Assembly (NCBI GenBank): GCA_905221605.1
Contig: CAJNDS010002515.1
Coordinates: 33,488 to 97,487, forward strand
Direction of reading: 5' to 3'
From: Symbiodinium natans
Lineage: Eukaryota > Sar > Dinophyceae > Suessiales > Symbiodiniaceae
Length of the DNA stretch: 64,000 nucleotides
Part shown: piece by piece, positions 53,963 to 63,920 of the stretch
Layout of the letters: each line of letters starts with the position of its first letter
Numbering within the stretch: position 1 is the first letter of the stretch
Program-made: the position numbers and the translations under genes
Notes under the pieces: model-generated
The model's input: the letters and a program-made list of their open reading frames with translations, nothing else
Database searches by the model: none
What the model was told of the DNA's origin: nothing

Positions 53963-54091
53963 TCCCCGAGGTCAGTCATCTCAGCATCAGAGTCCCCGAG
54001 GTCGCCCGGCGCTTCATGTGCACGCTCTAAGATGATCCTGGGCTGGGGCCTACTGGGCCTAATGACCAAGACCGCTCTTCCTTCCACTACA
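53963..54091 (-). CDS. Small acidic-tailed exon, unknown product
   Basis: A 129-base exon between a GCAAG acceptor (54092-54096) and a GTGAGG donor (complement of 53957-53962). It reads VEGRAVLVIRPSRPQPRIIL and then HEAPGDLGDSDAEMTDLG. Both borders are consensus-like and the composition is good. No family recognised. Confidence 0.48.
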
Positions 54092-54429
54092 CTTGCACAA
54101 ACGATCCGCAACACGACTTGAGTGAAAACTGTATACAGCAACAGCATGGCAGCCAGGCTAGGAATCCCTTTCCCATGACAGGGAACCCCATCTCATGAAA
54201 GGGCACCGCCTCCGTTTGAGGTTCCTAGCGGAACTTGTCGCTTGCGTCCTAAAGCTCTCCTGCGACAACCTGCAAACTACCAGGTCCAGGCTCCTGCTCA
54301 CGATCAGATCAGCATCAGGCTCCCGTCATTGGAGAATTCACTCTACATACGGGCCATGCTCATCCATTTTCCAATTCCAATAAAGCCACGCAAGCTGGTT
54401 CACGTGATTAGACTTGCGCAGCCAAAATC

Positions 54430-55720
54430 CCTCGAGAGAAGTTAATGTTGCCCACAGTATCTTTTGTCGGCTGGACCAGCAAGCATCTTCCGGAAACTGT
54501 ATGTAGTAGTGGTAGCGACGGGAATAGTTCGTTGCGAACGAGTCGTGGTAGTCGTCGTCAAAGCAGACGAACGAGAGCTAGTAATCGCACTCATAAGTAG
54601 CGGAAGCAGTAGCACTGGAATAATTAGTAAATATTAGCATATTAGTGGCAGCATAACTCGCGATACTGCAGCAGAATTTATTATGCGTAACAGTCATAGT
54701 CAGTCATACCTAAATTTTTCAGTAAGTTAAAACCCAGTATGCCTCCCAGAACGCCCACTTTACAACAGTTTTACAACCGCACGAGGATGTTAAGGATTAG
54801 TTTATAGTCTCGTTTTTTATCCATGCATGCGCTGAGACGTAGTCTACAATCAGCACTTTCCACAACTTCTCTGGTGCAGTGTCGTCAAGATCCGAAACAT
54901 CGTCTGGGTACAAAGTGCGAGCTCTTAGTTCTGTGTTGCTGTATTGAAAGTTGTTGGGTTGCTGGTCCGGTTTTTGAGGTTGGGTCAGAATGCGTTTTTT
55001 TTTTCATTTTCGCTAGTTTCATTTGTTCAGCTTGTTTGTCACTGATGCTTTCCAGTAACATGTTTTCTTTATTGTTTGATGCACTTCTTCTGACATGTTG
55101 CTGCAAATGCTGCCTGTTTGCACGATCAGGAATTCAGACAGGCATGGTCATGTCTCAAACGCACAAGTATCGCTTCCATGAGGCCCTAAAAGGTGGAATG
55201 TTGAATGTTATCATCCTGTCGCCTATCTTGTACCTGGAGATGGCAGTAACATGATCACTGATAATTCACGAAGAGCGCGGACATTCCAGAAGTCAGATCT
55301 AGAATCTAGAAGTAAATTGTAAAGTGGATTTTCCTGGTTGCAAAGTGGGCGTTCTGGATAGAAAGTGGACGTTATGGGGGGGACGGGGAACGCTTGTGAC
55401 AGGAGCAATTGTAAGCATCACGCAAATGGCATGAGTCATAAGAACAGCAATAGCAATAGTATGAATAAGAGTGGCATCATGAATACCAATTCGTAATATA
55501 CATTCAGACACACCTCAAAAGAATGGCAAGCAAGAGTGATGCTGATGCAAAGTCTGTGTGATCACCAGCATCGGGAGAGCGATCGCAAACAGCAGGGTAG
55601 CAGTTAGCCCCGGAAACCTGCGCAAAACCCTATGAATCAGTCGACCCTCGCAAAAACATTTCCGCGATCCTGGACTTCTATTGGAAACACGGTCCAGAAC
55701 CGATGCATGCAATCTCAAGT
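54430..55720. other. AT-rich island without a convincing gene
   Basis: Clearly richer in A and T than its surroundings, with a GTAGT/AGTAG-rich patch at 54498-54660. One plus-strand open frame (54823-55254) is hydrophobic and cysteine-rich but unlike a normal protein. A 21-base inverted repeat flanks the central part. Confidence 0.5.
54746..55356. repeat. 21-bp inverted repeat pair
   Basis: CCAGAACGCCCACTTTACAA at 54746 and its reverse complement at 55336-55356 match in 20 of 21 positions. They are separated by 569 bases of AT-rich DNA. The right arm sits in a small set of related AAAGTGG phrases. Confidence 0.7.
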
Positions 55721-55721
55721 C

Positions 55722-58083
55722 TTAAGTCAAAATCAACACCACAGGAGCCACAAAATCTCCAAGTGTCTGCTGCAGGCTGGCCCTGACCTCCTCAATGTGA
55801 GCGCCAGCAGTACACAGGACACACACCATCTCCGTGCAGTTGCCGCTCACAGCCATATGCAGGGGAGTCACTTGCCCCGGGCTCTTATTGACATCGGCCC
55901 TTGCCCGACACAGCTCTGCTACGACATCTGTGCGCGCTTCCTCTGCTGCGATGAAAAGTGCAGTTCTTCCGTGGCGGTCGGTACGGTCGAGATCGGCCCG
56001 GCTTTCACCAAGCACCCTCACCACGTCCGGGAAGCCTTCGCCAGCAGCGGCCATTAGCGGTGTGAGATTGCTGCTGTTGCCCGCGAAATCGGGGTCGGCC
56101 CGGCTGCTCAGGAGACTGTAGACCAAGTCGTCATGACCGTAGAAGGCTGCCAGGTGCAATGCAGTGACACCAACCTGCAGGTCAACCTCCCGCACATTCA
56201 TGGCAGCATAGCCAGCATCGACTTCATCGCCTGCATGCAGCACGTCTTCCTCAAAGTCATCTTCTTCCTCACTTCGATAGCTCTCGTCTTCAGAATCGGC
56301 GTGGATTGCAGCAGAGTTGCATGGATGCAGGCATTGGGCGCTCTGGGCTGCCAGAGTGAGGTAGAGGATATCCTCTTTGCGAACCACTCTGTTCAAGTCA
56401 CAGCGCAGCTGGCAAAGATAACCGGCAATTTGAGCCTGACCATTTCTGGCTGCAACATGCATAAGCACGCTGCAGAGCTCAGGGTCTTGCACGTGAACCT
56501 GATCCCCACATAGGACCTTCATGACATCGGGATTGTCTTGCAACACTGTCATGAGGAAGGCGTTGATGCCCGGCCTATTGCAAACACGGGCGTGCTTGTC
56601 GGCTCTCGCGTCCAAAAGCAGGCGAGCAGTTTCGGGATGATTCCACCAGCAAGCAAAGTGAAGCGGTGTATGACCCTTCGTCGTCACACTGTCCACATGT
56701 GCTTTGTGCAGTAGCAGCTGCTGCGCCAAAGGAACGTGCCCGCAAGAAGCAGCAATGTGTAGCGCCGTGGCGCCATAGTCGAGATTCGCTTGATCCACTG
56801 CCGACCTGTGCTCAAGCAACAGCTCGACCATGTCCAGATTCCTCCTGATGGCAACCTCGGCTGCCATGAGGAGTGCAGTTGTTCCCTTTGCAGCTGCAGC
56901 CTGGACGCTGGCACGAGCTTCAAGCAGGAGGCGTGCAGCCTCCACTTGGTGATGCTCGGCCGCGACAATCAAAGGCGTCTTGGCCGCTTTGGCCTCGTCT
57001 TTCGCGTTGCACTTGGCGCTGACGTCGCTGACGCACTTGTTGCTCTCCGCCCTGGCCTGAAGCAGCAACCGAACTGTGTTCGAGTTGTCGAGTTCGTCTG
57101 TTGCCACAGCTGAGTACAGCGGAAACGTTCCATCATGAGCTTCCTTGTTGACGTCTGCACGCTTCTGGCACAGGTACTCTACAATGTCGCTTTGTCCTTC
57201 GCAAGCCGCCGAGTGAAGAGGCGTAATATGAGGCGCCTGTGCAAAGTTGATGTCTGCGTGAGCCTCGCAGAGAATTCGCACTAAATGGATCACGCCGGCC
57301 TTCGTTGCGCAGAGCAGAGGAGTGGCATGGTCGTTAGCGCATCTATTTGGATCGGCCTTGTACCGGCACAGCATGCTGACCACCTCAATGCGGTGATTCA
57401 ACAGAGCGACGAACAAGACAGGGGCAACATCAGAGTCCAAGGGCATATCGGGCATTGTTGAAAGCGTATGTCCCAAGCAGGCGTTGGCATTTTCAGTCGC
57501 CAACATAATTTCTGAAAGATGCGTAGGGAAGCACTTCATGTTGGGGTCAGCGCGAGCTTGCAACAAGTGCTCAACGATCTGCAGGAACCCCCTCCTGGCT
57601 GCAACCGGCAGTGGAGCAATTCCTTCACACGTTGTCAAGGTTTGATTTGGGTCAGCCTTCGCGGCACATAACACTTTGACAAGACCCTCATGGCCGTGCT
57701 CTGCCGCCAAGAGAAGGGGCGCTGAACCTGAGCCTGCAGGCTTGTTAGCGCTGGCCTTTGCCTCCAGGAGGCAACGGCACGTCCCAAGGAAACCATACTC
57801 TGAAGCCAGCGTGAGGGTTGTGTCCTGCGAAATATCTCCCCTGACTTGGTCCAGATCGGCCCTCGCTTCACAGAGTAGTTCAACGATCTCCCCGTGGTTG
57901 TGGAGCACTGCGGCCAGCAAGGGAGGCTGCTCCACATCACTTGTGGGCTGATTGAGATCTGCACGTTGCTTGCACAAGAAACGAACGATTTCGGTTTGCC
58001 CGCTCTCCGCAGCCAGATACATTGCGGTGGCACCCATGTCCGTCAAGCGCCGGTTAATGTCCGCACGAAGATCCAGCAAATAC
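55722..58083 (-). CDS. Giant ankyrin-repeat protein, last exon
   Basis: A 2,362-base exon, open to a TAA at 55722. It carries about 20 ankyrin repeats of roughly 33 residues. Examples are TALHIAASCGHVPLAQQLLL, TPLHSAACEGQSDIVEYLC and TALHLAAFYGHDDLVYSLL, joined by RADxN turns. About two thirds along, repeats give way to an acidic linker (HADSEDESYRSEEEDDFEED), after which repeats resume. Ankyrin repeats form stacked helix pairs that bind other proteins; no enzymatic domain is present. The first residues RYLLDLRADINRR complete a repeat begun in the previous exon. The protein ends LGDFVAPVVLILT. Confidence 0.9.
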
Positions 58084-58241
58084 CTTACAAAAAAAACTCT
58101 CAATCAGGGTCAACTATCATACCTTTTTGTGTATATTTACAACGCATTCGTGAACTCTTTGACAATAACAGCCACTTGACGAACGCTTACCTTAACATCC
58201 TCATACTGGCACCTCCAATCATGAATTTCCATGCAAGGTGC
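58084..58241 (-). other. 158-nt GC-AG intron in the ankyrin gene
   Basis: The donor reads AAG|GCACCT and the acceptor TTTTTTTTGTAAG|GTATTT. Removing it joins GTA AG with G TAT, giving EVVRYLLDLRADIN, which is the exact spacing of an ankyrin repeat. GC instead of GT at the donor and the AAG|G sequence at both junctions are typical of dinoflagellate introns. Confidence 0.85.
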
Positions 58242-60000
58242 CTTACAACTTCTAGATGCCCCTGCTGCGCTGCTACCATAAAAGGTGTCGCCCCATCTTT
58301 GGCGCCAGTTTTGTCGATCTGGGCTCCAGCTTCGTAGAGAGTCTTGACAGCCTCAAAACGACCAAACAGCGCTGCCATGAACATAGGTGTGGCGCCAACG
58401 TGAAGAGAGACTTCGGGACGATACCGTTCAACTTCTACCTCAACCGGGACGTCTTCATCTGGATCCACCCCCCCACCTCCCGCTTTTGTTTCTGCATCCC
58501 ACTCTCCATGCTTCGCCTCGTCAATTCCATCACTGACCTCTGTCCCCTCTTCCCTGGAGTCCTCTGTGATGATGCGGCCCATGCAGGCATCTAGGCCGTC
58601 TCCACTCGCAGGCAATGCCGACTCGTGCAGTTGATCAAGGGCCTCCTGCGTCACCATTTCGTTGACATTAGCACCACACTTACAAAGACGCCAGACGATT
58701 CCTTCGTGGCCATTACGTGCGGCGACATGCAGTAGAAGTGCCGTCTGCTTTAACATCTTCGCTTGCCTCTTCGGATCCTCCTCGCAGAGGACGTCCACGA
58801 TGTCGGAGTGACCACAAAGCACGGCCATCATCAACGGTGTGCTCCCTGGCCTGGCAGCACTTGCGTGCTTGTCCGCACGGGCCTGGCACAAGAAGCGCAC
58901 GGCCTCCGGCTTGTTGCCGAGCGATGCCAAGTGCAGCGGCGTGGTCGCGGGGCCTACGCCGACGTGGCCACTTGGGCGGCTGAGGTCTGCCCGGCTCTTG
59001 AGCAGCCGGTCGATGAGCTCCACGTGTCCCGCCATGGCGGCAACGTGGAGCGGCGTGGCGCCACTGAAAGACGACCGGTGCACATCACAGCGCGCGAGGC
59101 ACAAAATCTTCGCAATCTCGAGGTGCCCATTTTTGGCCGCAACAAAAAGTGGTGTCCTGTTGCTGCAAGCCCTATCCGGCTCTGCCCTTGCTGCGCACAA
59201 GCTCCGGACCACCTCTGTGTGGCCGTTGAAAGCTGCCATGTACACCGCGGTGGCGCCACTTGCTGGTGATCTGCTCAGGTCAGCCCCCACCTTGCAGAGT
59301 ATCTTCACTACATCGACGTGGCCCTTTGCCGAGGCGAGGTAGACTGCCGTTGCGTCCAGATCTCCGGATGAAACGTCCACATCTGCTTTGGCATCACAGA
59401 GTATCTGTACGCAGGCAGAGTGCCCAAGCGATGACGCTGCGAGCAAGGGCGTGAGCTTACCTTCCGTGTACAGCCTTGTGTTGATATTCACGCCCTTTTC
59501 AACGAAGAGCTTTAACACATCCGTTTGCCCACTTCTTGCAGCCATATACACGGGCGTCCTCCCACTCTCAGGCAAGGTTTGACTTGCATCAGCTCTTGCA
59601 TCACAAAGAATCCGCACAAGCTGCGTGTGCCCGTTTTGTGCAGCCATGAATAATGGTGTGATGCCTGCTTCCAAGTTTGGGCCGCCCTTGGTGTCGGCTG
59701 CAGATATCGAATCAGCGGCAACGGGCTTTCTCGTTGCTAAATCTGCCTCTGCTCGAAATCTGAAAAGGAGATGTAACATTTCCAAGCTCCCGTTCTTGGC
59801 AGCAGCATGCAACGGAACCATCCCAGTGTCGGTGCTTAGGTTGACGTTCGCCCTAGAAGCACATAAAACACGCACCACGTCCATGTGGCCACATTCGGCG
59901 GCCATGTACAATGGCGTGTCGATTCCTGTCGGTGGCACCGACCCCTTGTTCACATCGCAACGAGCTTCACACAAGAGTTTGACAACTCCAAGGTGACCAC
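58242..60000 (-). CDS. Giant ankyrin-repeat protein, penultimate large exon
   Basis: A 1,759-base exon after a CTAAG|G acceptor (60001-60005). It carries about 15 ankyrin repeats, among them TPLYMAAECGHMDVVRVL, TPLFMAAQNGHTQLVRIL, TAVYMAAFNGHTEVVRSL and TPLHVAAMAGHVELIDRL. The repeats are followed by RADKHASAARPGSTPLMM, LLLHVAARNGHEGIVW, a long acidic, glycine-containing linker, and two more repeats (VGATPMFMAALFGRFEAVKT). The same order of elements recurs in the last exon. Repeats here are closer to consensus than in the last exon. Confidence 0.9.
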
Positions 60001-60160
60001 CTTAGCTGCCCACGTTTCCCAACTTGCAGACGCAGGCAGATTCTCAAAGAATGCACTGTCATGGAATCATAGATCTGACACTGTTGTTTACAAACATTTT
60101 TGACATACGGTGATGTGAAGGGTTGTGGCAACCGCAAGCCATTGTGCGAGTGAGGCTCAC
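60001..60160 (-). other. 160-nt GT-AG intron in the ankyrin gene
   Basis: Donor CATG|GTGAGC (complement of 60155-60160) and acceptor CTAAG|G. The length is close to that of the next intron. The exact reading frame of the short exon before it is not fully certain. Confidence 0.6.
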
Positions 60161-60230
60161 CATGCTGCAGAATAGAGTGGAGTTGTCTGCATCCCGGTCT
60201 GCTCTGCCGATGTTGGTGTCTTCGTTGGTG
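60161..60230 (-). CDS. Ankyrin gene, short exon
   Basis: A short piece before the GTGAGC donor. In one frame it reads NIGRADRDADNSTLFCSM, resembling the start of an ankyrin repeat; in the frame demanded by phase it reads QLHSILQHG. Left border uncertain. Confidence 0.4.
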
Positions 60231-60407
60231 CTCCCATTCCATCCTGCCATGCTGTGTGCTGGCTTGCAAAGAGAAAAGGCCTTTTTATGCACTATCACAG
60301 CCTGCGAGCAAACATGGCCATGCCACGTCATGCCCCCAACTTAGGGGCGTCTCATGTTTCACTGCCACTCAGAAAGTGCTTCCTATTGCAAGTCACAGGA
60401 CACAGGC

Positions 60408-60469
60408 CTTGTCCGCCCCAGCTTTCAGCAAAAGCCGCACGCTAATGGTATGACCTTGTTCTTGCACTT
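60408..60469 (-). CDS. Ankyrin gene, 62-nt exon
   Basis: After TTTTGCCTTAG, the frame reads QEQGHTISVRLLLKAGADKA, the second half of an ankyrin repeat. It ends at AAG|GCCTGT, another GC-type donor (60406-60407). Confidence 0.6.
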
Positions 60470-60569
60470 CTAAGGCAAAATACATTAGCAGCAGCCAGTA
60501 GCATTTGAAGACCACAACCCCATTGGTACAGTCCAAATGCATGAAGCAAGAAAGCAAGGAGTTGCTGAG

Positions 60570-60600
60570 GCTTTGCCAAGCTTTGCCAAGCTTTGCCATG
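60570..60600. repeat. CTTTGCCAAG decamer, three copies
   Basis: A ten-base unit in tandem, inside the presumed intron of the ankyrin gene. Confidence 0.9.
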
Positions 60601-60977
60601 CTGCCCGCTTGTGCTGCTTTGTGAAGAGAAAGTGGCTGCAATTGCTTCGCTTCTTCCTTCAGGAATTTCAGCACCAGCTGATAGTCGACGTCCTTGGGCA
60701 TCACAGCCCGGTGTCCCTCTTTTGCACACTACTGCAGCAGCATCTGCCAGAAGTGCAGCTGTGCCACTCCCTTGGACTGGAAGCGATCCACGAGCTCCTC
60801 ATTTCCGGCAGCCAGCGCTTTGGCGCAATGTAATGCCAGCTTCTCAGCTCTGATTCGCCATGTTCGTAACTTGAGCTGTTGCCGGAAGAACCTCTTCAGA
60901 ACTTGCACGCACATAGAGCAGAACGAGCAGAACAGCCCTGTCGTCCTAGCAAGTAAAGCTCTGACTGAAGTCAGCAT
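60600..60977 (-). CDS. Ankyrin gene, N-terminal exons
   Basis: Two pieces in the same frame. The upstream one reads RIRAEKLALHCAKALAAGNE and then ELVDRFQSKG, like a first, diverged ankyrin repeat. The downstream one reads PKDVDYQLVLKFLKEEAKQL and QPLSLHKAAQAGS, leading into the next repeat. An in-frame TAG at 60729-60731 separates them, so an intron or pseudogenic break must lie there. The true start codon was not identified. Confidence 0.5.
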
Positions 60978-61216
60978 TAGTCAGCCATTGGGCTCTGTGC
61001 CTCTGTAAGCTGGTCACCGCCTTCTCTCTGCGTGGTTGTAGATGCTTCCGAAGCAGAGATCGCTGTAACAGAAGCAGCGCTGCTTCCTGGAGACTGTGTC
61101 GAAGCTTCTCAACTTCACGTCGTCCGTCACTCCTGAGGCAGATGTTCTAGCATTCTAGCTGGGTGGTTTTGCATCTTGAATGTCAAAATGAGCTCGGCTC
61201 GGCTCGTCGTTGACGT

Positions 61217-61600
61217 ATGTTGGGGATTCGGCATCTGGACGGTCGGTCTGACCGGCGTCTCAAGACTGCAAGTTGCAAAGGTTCCCATCCCCAACCCCCC
61301 CCCCCCCCGCCCACCCAGCTTTTCCAGGCCATGCAAGCTTGCTTCGAAGCATATGAGTCCTTATCAACCGGGGACCAAGTAGCTTCCAGCTTTAATTCTG
61401 AAGGAAAGTGTCCTGCAAACGTAACTGAGCTATCGATGACAGAAGAGAGGACAGGGGCCGCAAAGCGGAAGGCTGACGATGCTGAAGGGATTACTGAGCA
61501 GATTATCCTCAAGGCTTGTGCCGCCTTTCTTGCCACGCTGGAGGGTGTAGAACGCCCCACCTGTGACCTTGAAGATGGACTGGTCGCCGAGATTGCTGGT
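61217..61600 (+). CDS. Open stretch upstream of the copia remnant
   Basis: Reads KRKADDAEGITEQIILKACA and then ATLEGVERPTCDLEDGLVAE, which is protein-like. It may be the spacer between integrase and reverse transcriptase of the same copia element, or a separate exon. It goes out of frame where copia similarity begins. Confidence 0.32.
61294..61308. repeat. Poly-C run
   Basis: Fifteen consecutive C bases followed by GCCCACCC. Confidence 0.85.
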
Positions 61601-62750
61601 TTGCTGCAGCCGTCTGCTATGACGACCTCACCGGGAAAGAACTTCCAGCTGAAGGCGTTAAAGCTGCGAGAGTCGAAGAGGTCTCTGTCATCAAGTCCAT
61701 GTTTGTTTGGGAGGTAATCCCTGGGCCTAAAGTCGAGAAAGCAACAGAAGACAGAAGCGCGATGGGTGGACATCAACAAGGGCGACGCTTAAAGAATGAA
61801 GCCTTGGTCAGGACTCAGTGACTCAGGACTCGAAAACTCGAAAAGAACATAAAAGAACTAAAGAGACTCGACGAGGGGGCCCCAGGAGCTTGAAGGCCAA
61901 AGCTCCTGGACCGACTTCTTTGCTGCGCTGCCACGGCTGGCTTGAGAGTGCTGTTCACACTCATAACATCGAAGAAAGTGCCCAACGACAAGGGTAAGGG
62001 GTAAGCTGACACCAGTGTGCGAGAGATGAGGGGTGTGTGTGTGTGTGTGTGTGTGTGTGATGATCGGTGTGATGTTGATAGCCGTCAGGAAGGCACGCGT
62101 CCAGTTCGGAGGCATCTGCTTGTGGAGCTGCCATTTGAAGCCGCTGAGGACAGCGACAAAGTCGGACTCCTCAAGCGATCCTTGTACGGTACCATGAACG
62201 CCTCATTCAACTAGGCTCAAGCAATTGAAACGGTGCTCGAAGAGCTTCGTAGCTTGTCTTTAGACATCGCCGTAGCAAGTCTTGCTTCTAATATCGCGCT
62301 AGTCGTCAACTTGAACGTGCATGGCGATGATGTTATGGTAGTCGGCGGTCGCCGTGAACTCGTCCAACTTCAACACGATCTCCAACGACACTGAACAGTA
62401 GAGGTTCGTGGCATACTGGCGTGCCCTGGTTCAAGGCTGCCAGGAGTTGTTCACTTTATCTCGGTCCTGAAAGGTCTTGTTTCCTGGACAAACGATGGGA
62501 TTGAGCTAGAGGCAGACGCGAGACACTGAATGTCGTGTTGGAGCAACTAGGTTTAGAGAAGGCCAAACCTGTGACTACGCCTGTTGTCAAGGCCAATTCG
62601 GGTGAATGCGTCGGAACCAAGATTATGCCGGTTGAAGCAAGCATGTACAGACAGATCCAGTGCGTGGCTTATCCCAACTACGACGCCGACCTCTACATCA
62701 TCCACGCTGTCCAGGACGAGTGCCACAACAATTCTGTCTTTTTCAATTAG
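61597..62750 (+). mobile_element. Degenerate Ty1/copia reverse transcriptase region
   Basis: Pieces of the copia polyprotein appear in order but in changing frames. They are YDDLTGKELPAEGVKAARVE (from 61618), then RWVDINKGDA (61760-61789), a hallmark of dinoflagellate copia elements. Next come LLVELPFEAAEDSDKVGLLK with RSLYGT, then NVHGDDVMVVGGRRELVQLQ (from about 62315; HGDD is the variant of the YVDD active site). Finally NDGIELEADA and LEQLGLEKAKPVTTPVVKAN lead to EASMYRQIQCVAYPNYDADL. Several stops and frame changes show it is dead. RNase H and LTRs were not seen. Confidence 0.75.
62033..62059. repeat. (GT)n microsatellite inside the copia remnant
   Basis: A run of about 13 GT units that interrupts the polyprotein between the RWVDINKGD and LLVELPFE motifs, where about 80 codons of conserved sequence are missing. 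Confidence 0.9.
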
Positions 62751-62984
62751 TGCAACACTGTCGAGGGTCCCCCCCATTGAGCCCTTCAGAGTTTGCTTTT
62801 ATCTGCTTTTGCTTTGCAAAGCTTTTTGTGTAGAATTTCTTGGAATTTGCTTCAGCCTCTTTTTGACTGCAGCCTGGGCTCACCATAGACTGTAGCTCTG
62901 CTAGCTGCACCTCAGCTCCGAGAAGGGGACGGGGAGGGCAGGAAGCCGTTTAAGGCGCAATCAGATGTTTGCAGATCATTGCAA

Positions 62985-63260
62985 TTGTGCAAGATGCATT
63001 GCGCAAGACATTTTGCAGTACATCTTCTTTAAGTTTAATATGCACTCAGAAGCCACCTCCTTCTCTCGAACGGAGCTCTCCAAGGCCTGAAGATGTTTGG
63101 AGATGCCAGCATGGCTTGCAGCTCTACGCACATCTGATGCACATTTTGACCCACGCGTGCTGTTTTTCGGCCCAGGTGCACTTAGAGCGAATCGCCCTGC
63201 ATGCAAGATCCGATCGGCTGACTTGTCCTTCCCCCTGGCCCTGCAAAAGGGGCAAAGAAG
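62985..63260 (-). CDS. Possible downstream exon of the U-box gene
   Basis: Reads RRAASHAGISKHLQALESSV and then REKEVASECILNLKKMYCK, a good helical composition. It lies downstream of the U-box exon on the same strand. Confidence 0.4.
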
Positions 63261-63374
63261 CAAAGGCCAAGTTCGGCAACCACAACAGTGGCAGAGAACG
63301 TGATCTGAGCCTCTGAACTTTTCGCTGTAGCTTTGTGTGCACCAGAGCTGCCACGGCAGCGTGAGTCTGCATGC

Positions 63375-63523
63375 GCTCGGTTCCTTATGCCACCGAGGTC
63401 ACTGCAAGGATCTGCTGCGCTGTCGACATCGCACTGTTTTACAAGCCTCGGACTGCTTCGACAAAATTTAAGCGAGCCGCCGTCTGCTTCGACAAGCACT
63501 GCTTGCTCCGCAGTGGTCCCCAC
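63375..63523 (-). CDS. Possible middle exon of the U-box gene
   Basis: Reads GTTAEQAVLVEADGGSLKFC and then RSSPRLVKQCDVDSAADPCS. Protein-like, between the U-box exon and the helical exon at 63.0-63.26 kb. Confidence 0.38.
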
Positions 63524-63764
63524 GGACCCACGCTGCCTCCGGCAAACACGCGATGAACCGACTCAAATCGGCGGTTGTTCCGAGGAGCGCCTGAGGAAAC
63601 GCTCTATGGCGACGCGGAATGGCTGAATTCTTAGCAGTTTCGTGTGCGCCAGATCTTCACCGACGCAGGGTGACAGCCTCGGCTGTTGGGGGCTAGCCAC
63701 TCACAGCATCACACAACCATTGCATTTAATAAGCCCCGGCTTTGAGTTCAAATCCTGACCACAA

Positions 63765-63920
63765 GAGACCAAGAGCTTGTTCCCCTCTGCGATCCACTGT
63801 GTGATGGAGTTCCGATCATAAATGTGCCCATCGCACACGAGCACCGGATCCTCCATCGGCTCCAGGGAAATTGGACAATGATCCACGGGACGGTTGTGTG
63901 CGTCGAGGATCGTGGTAAAC
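63765..63920 (-). CDS. U-box domain exon
   Basis: After an AAG|G acceptor (AAG at 63921-63923) the frame reads HNRPVDHCPISLEPMEDPVL, then VCDGHIYDRNSITQWIAEGN and KLL. This is the first two thirds of a U-box (CPIxxExMxDPVxxxDGxxYxRxxIxxWI). U-boxes are RING-like folds without metal ligands that recruit E2 enzymes to transfer ubiquitin. The expected SPxTxxxL continuation is absent in this frame, so the exon probably ends at CTCTTG|GTCTCT near 63765. The remaining third should lie downstream on the same strand. Confidence 0.75.

Noticed and set aside
54823-55254. A 143-codon hydrophobic, cysteine-rich plus-strand frame
   Set aside because: It lies in an AT-rich island, with T-runs giving phenylalanine and leucine. 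Composition is explained by base content and no domain or splice site supports it.
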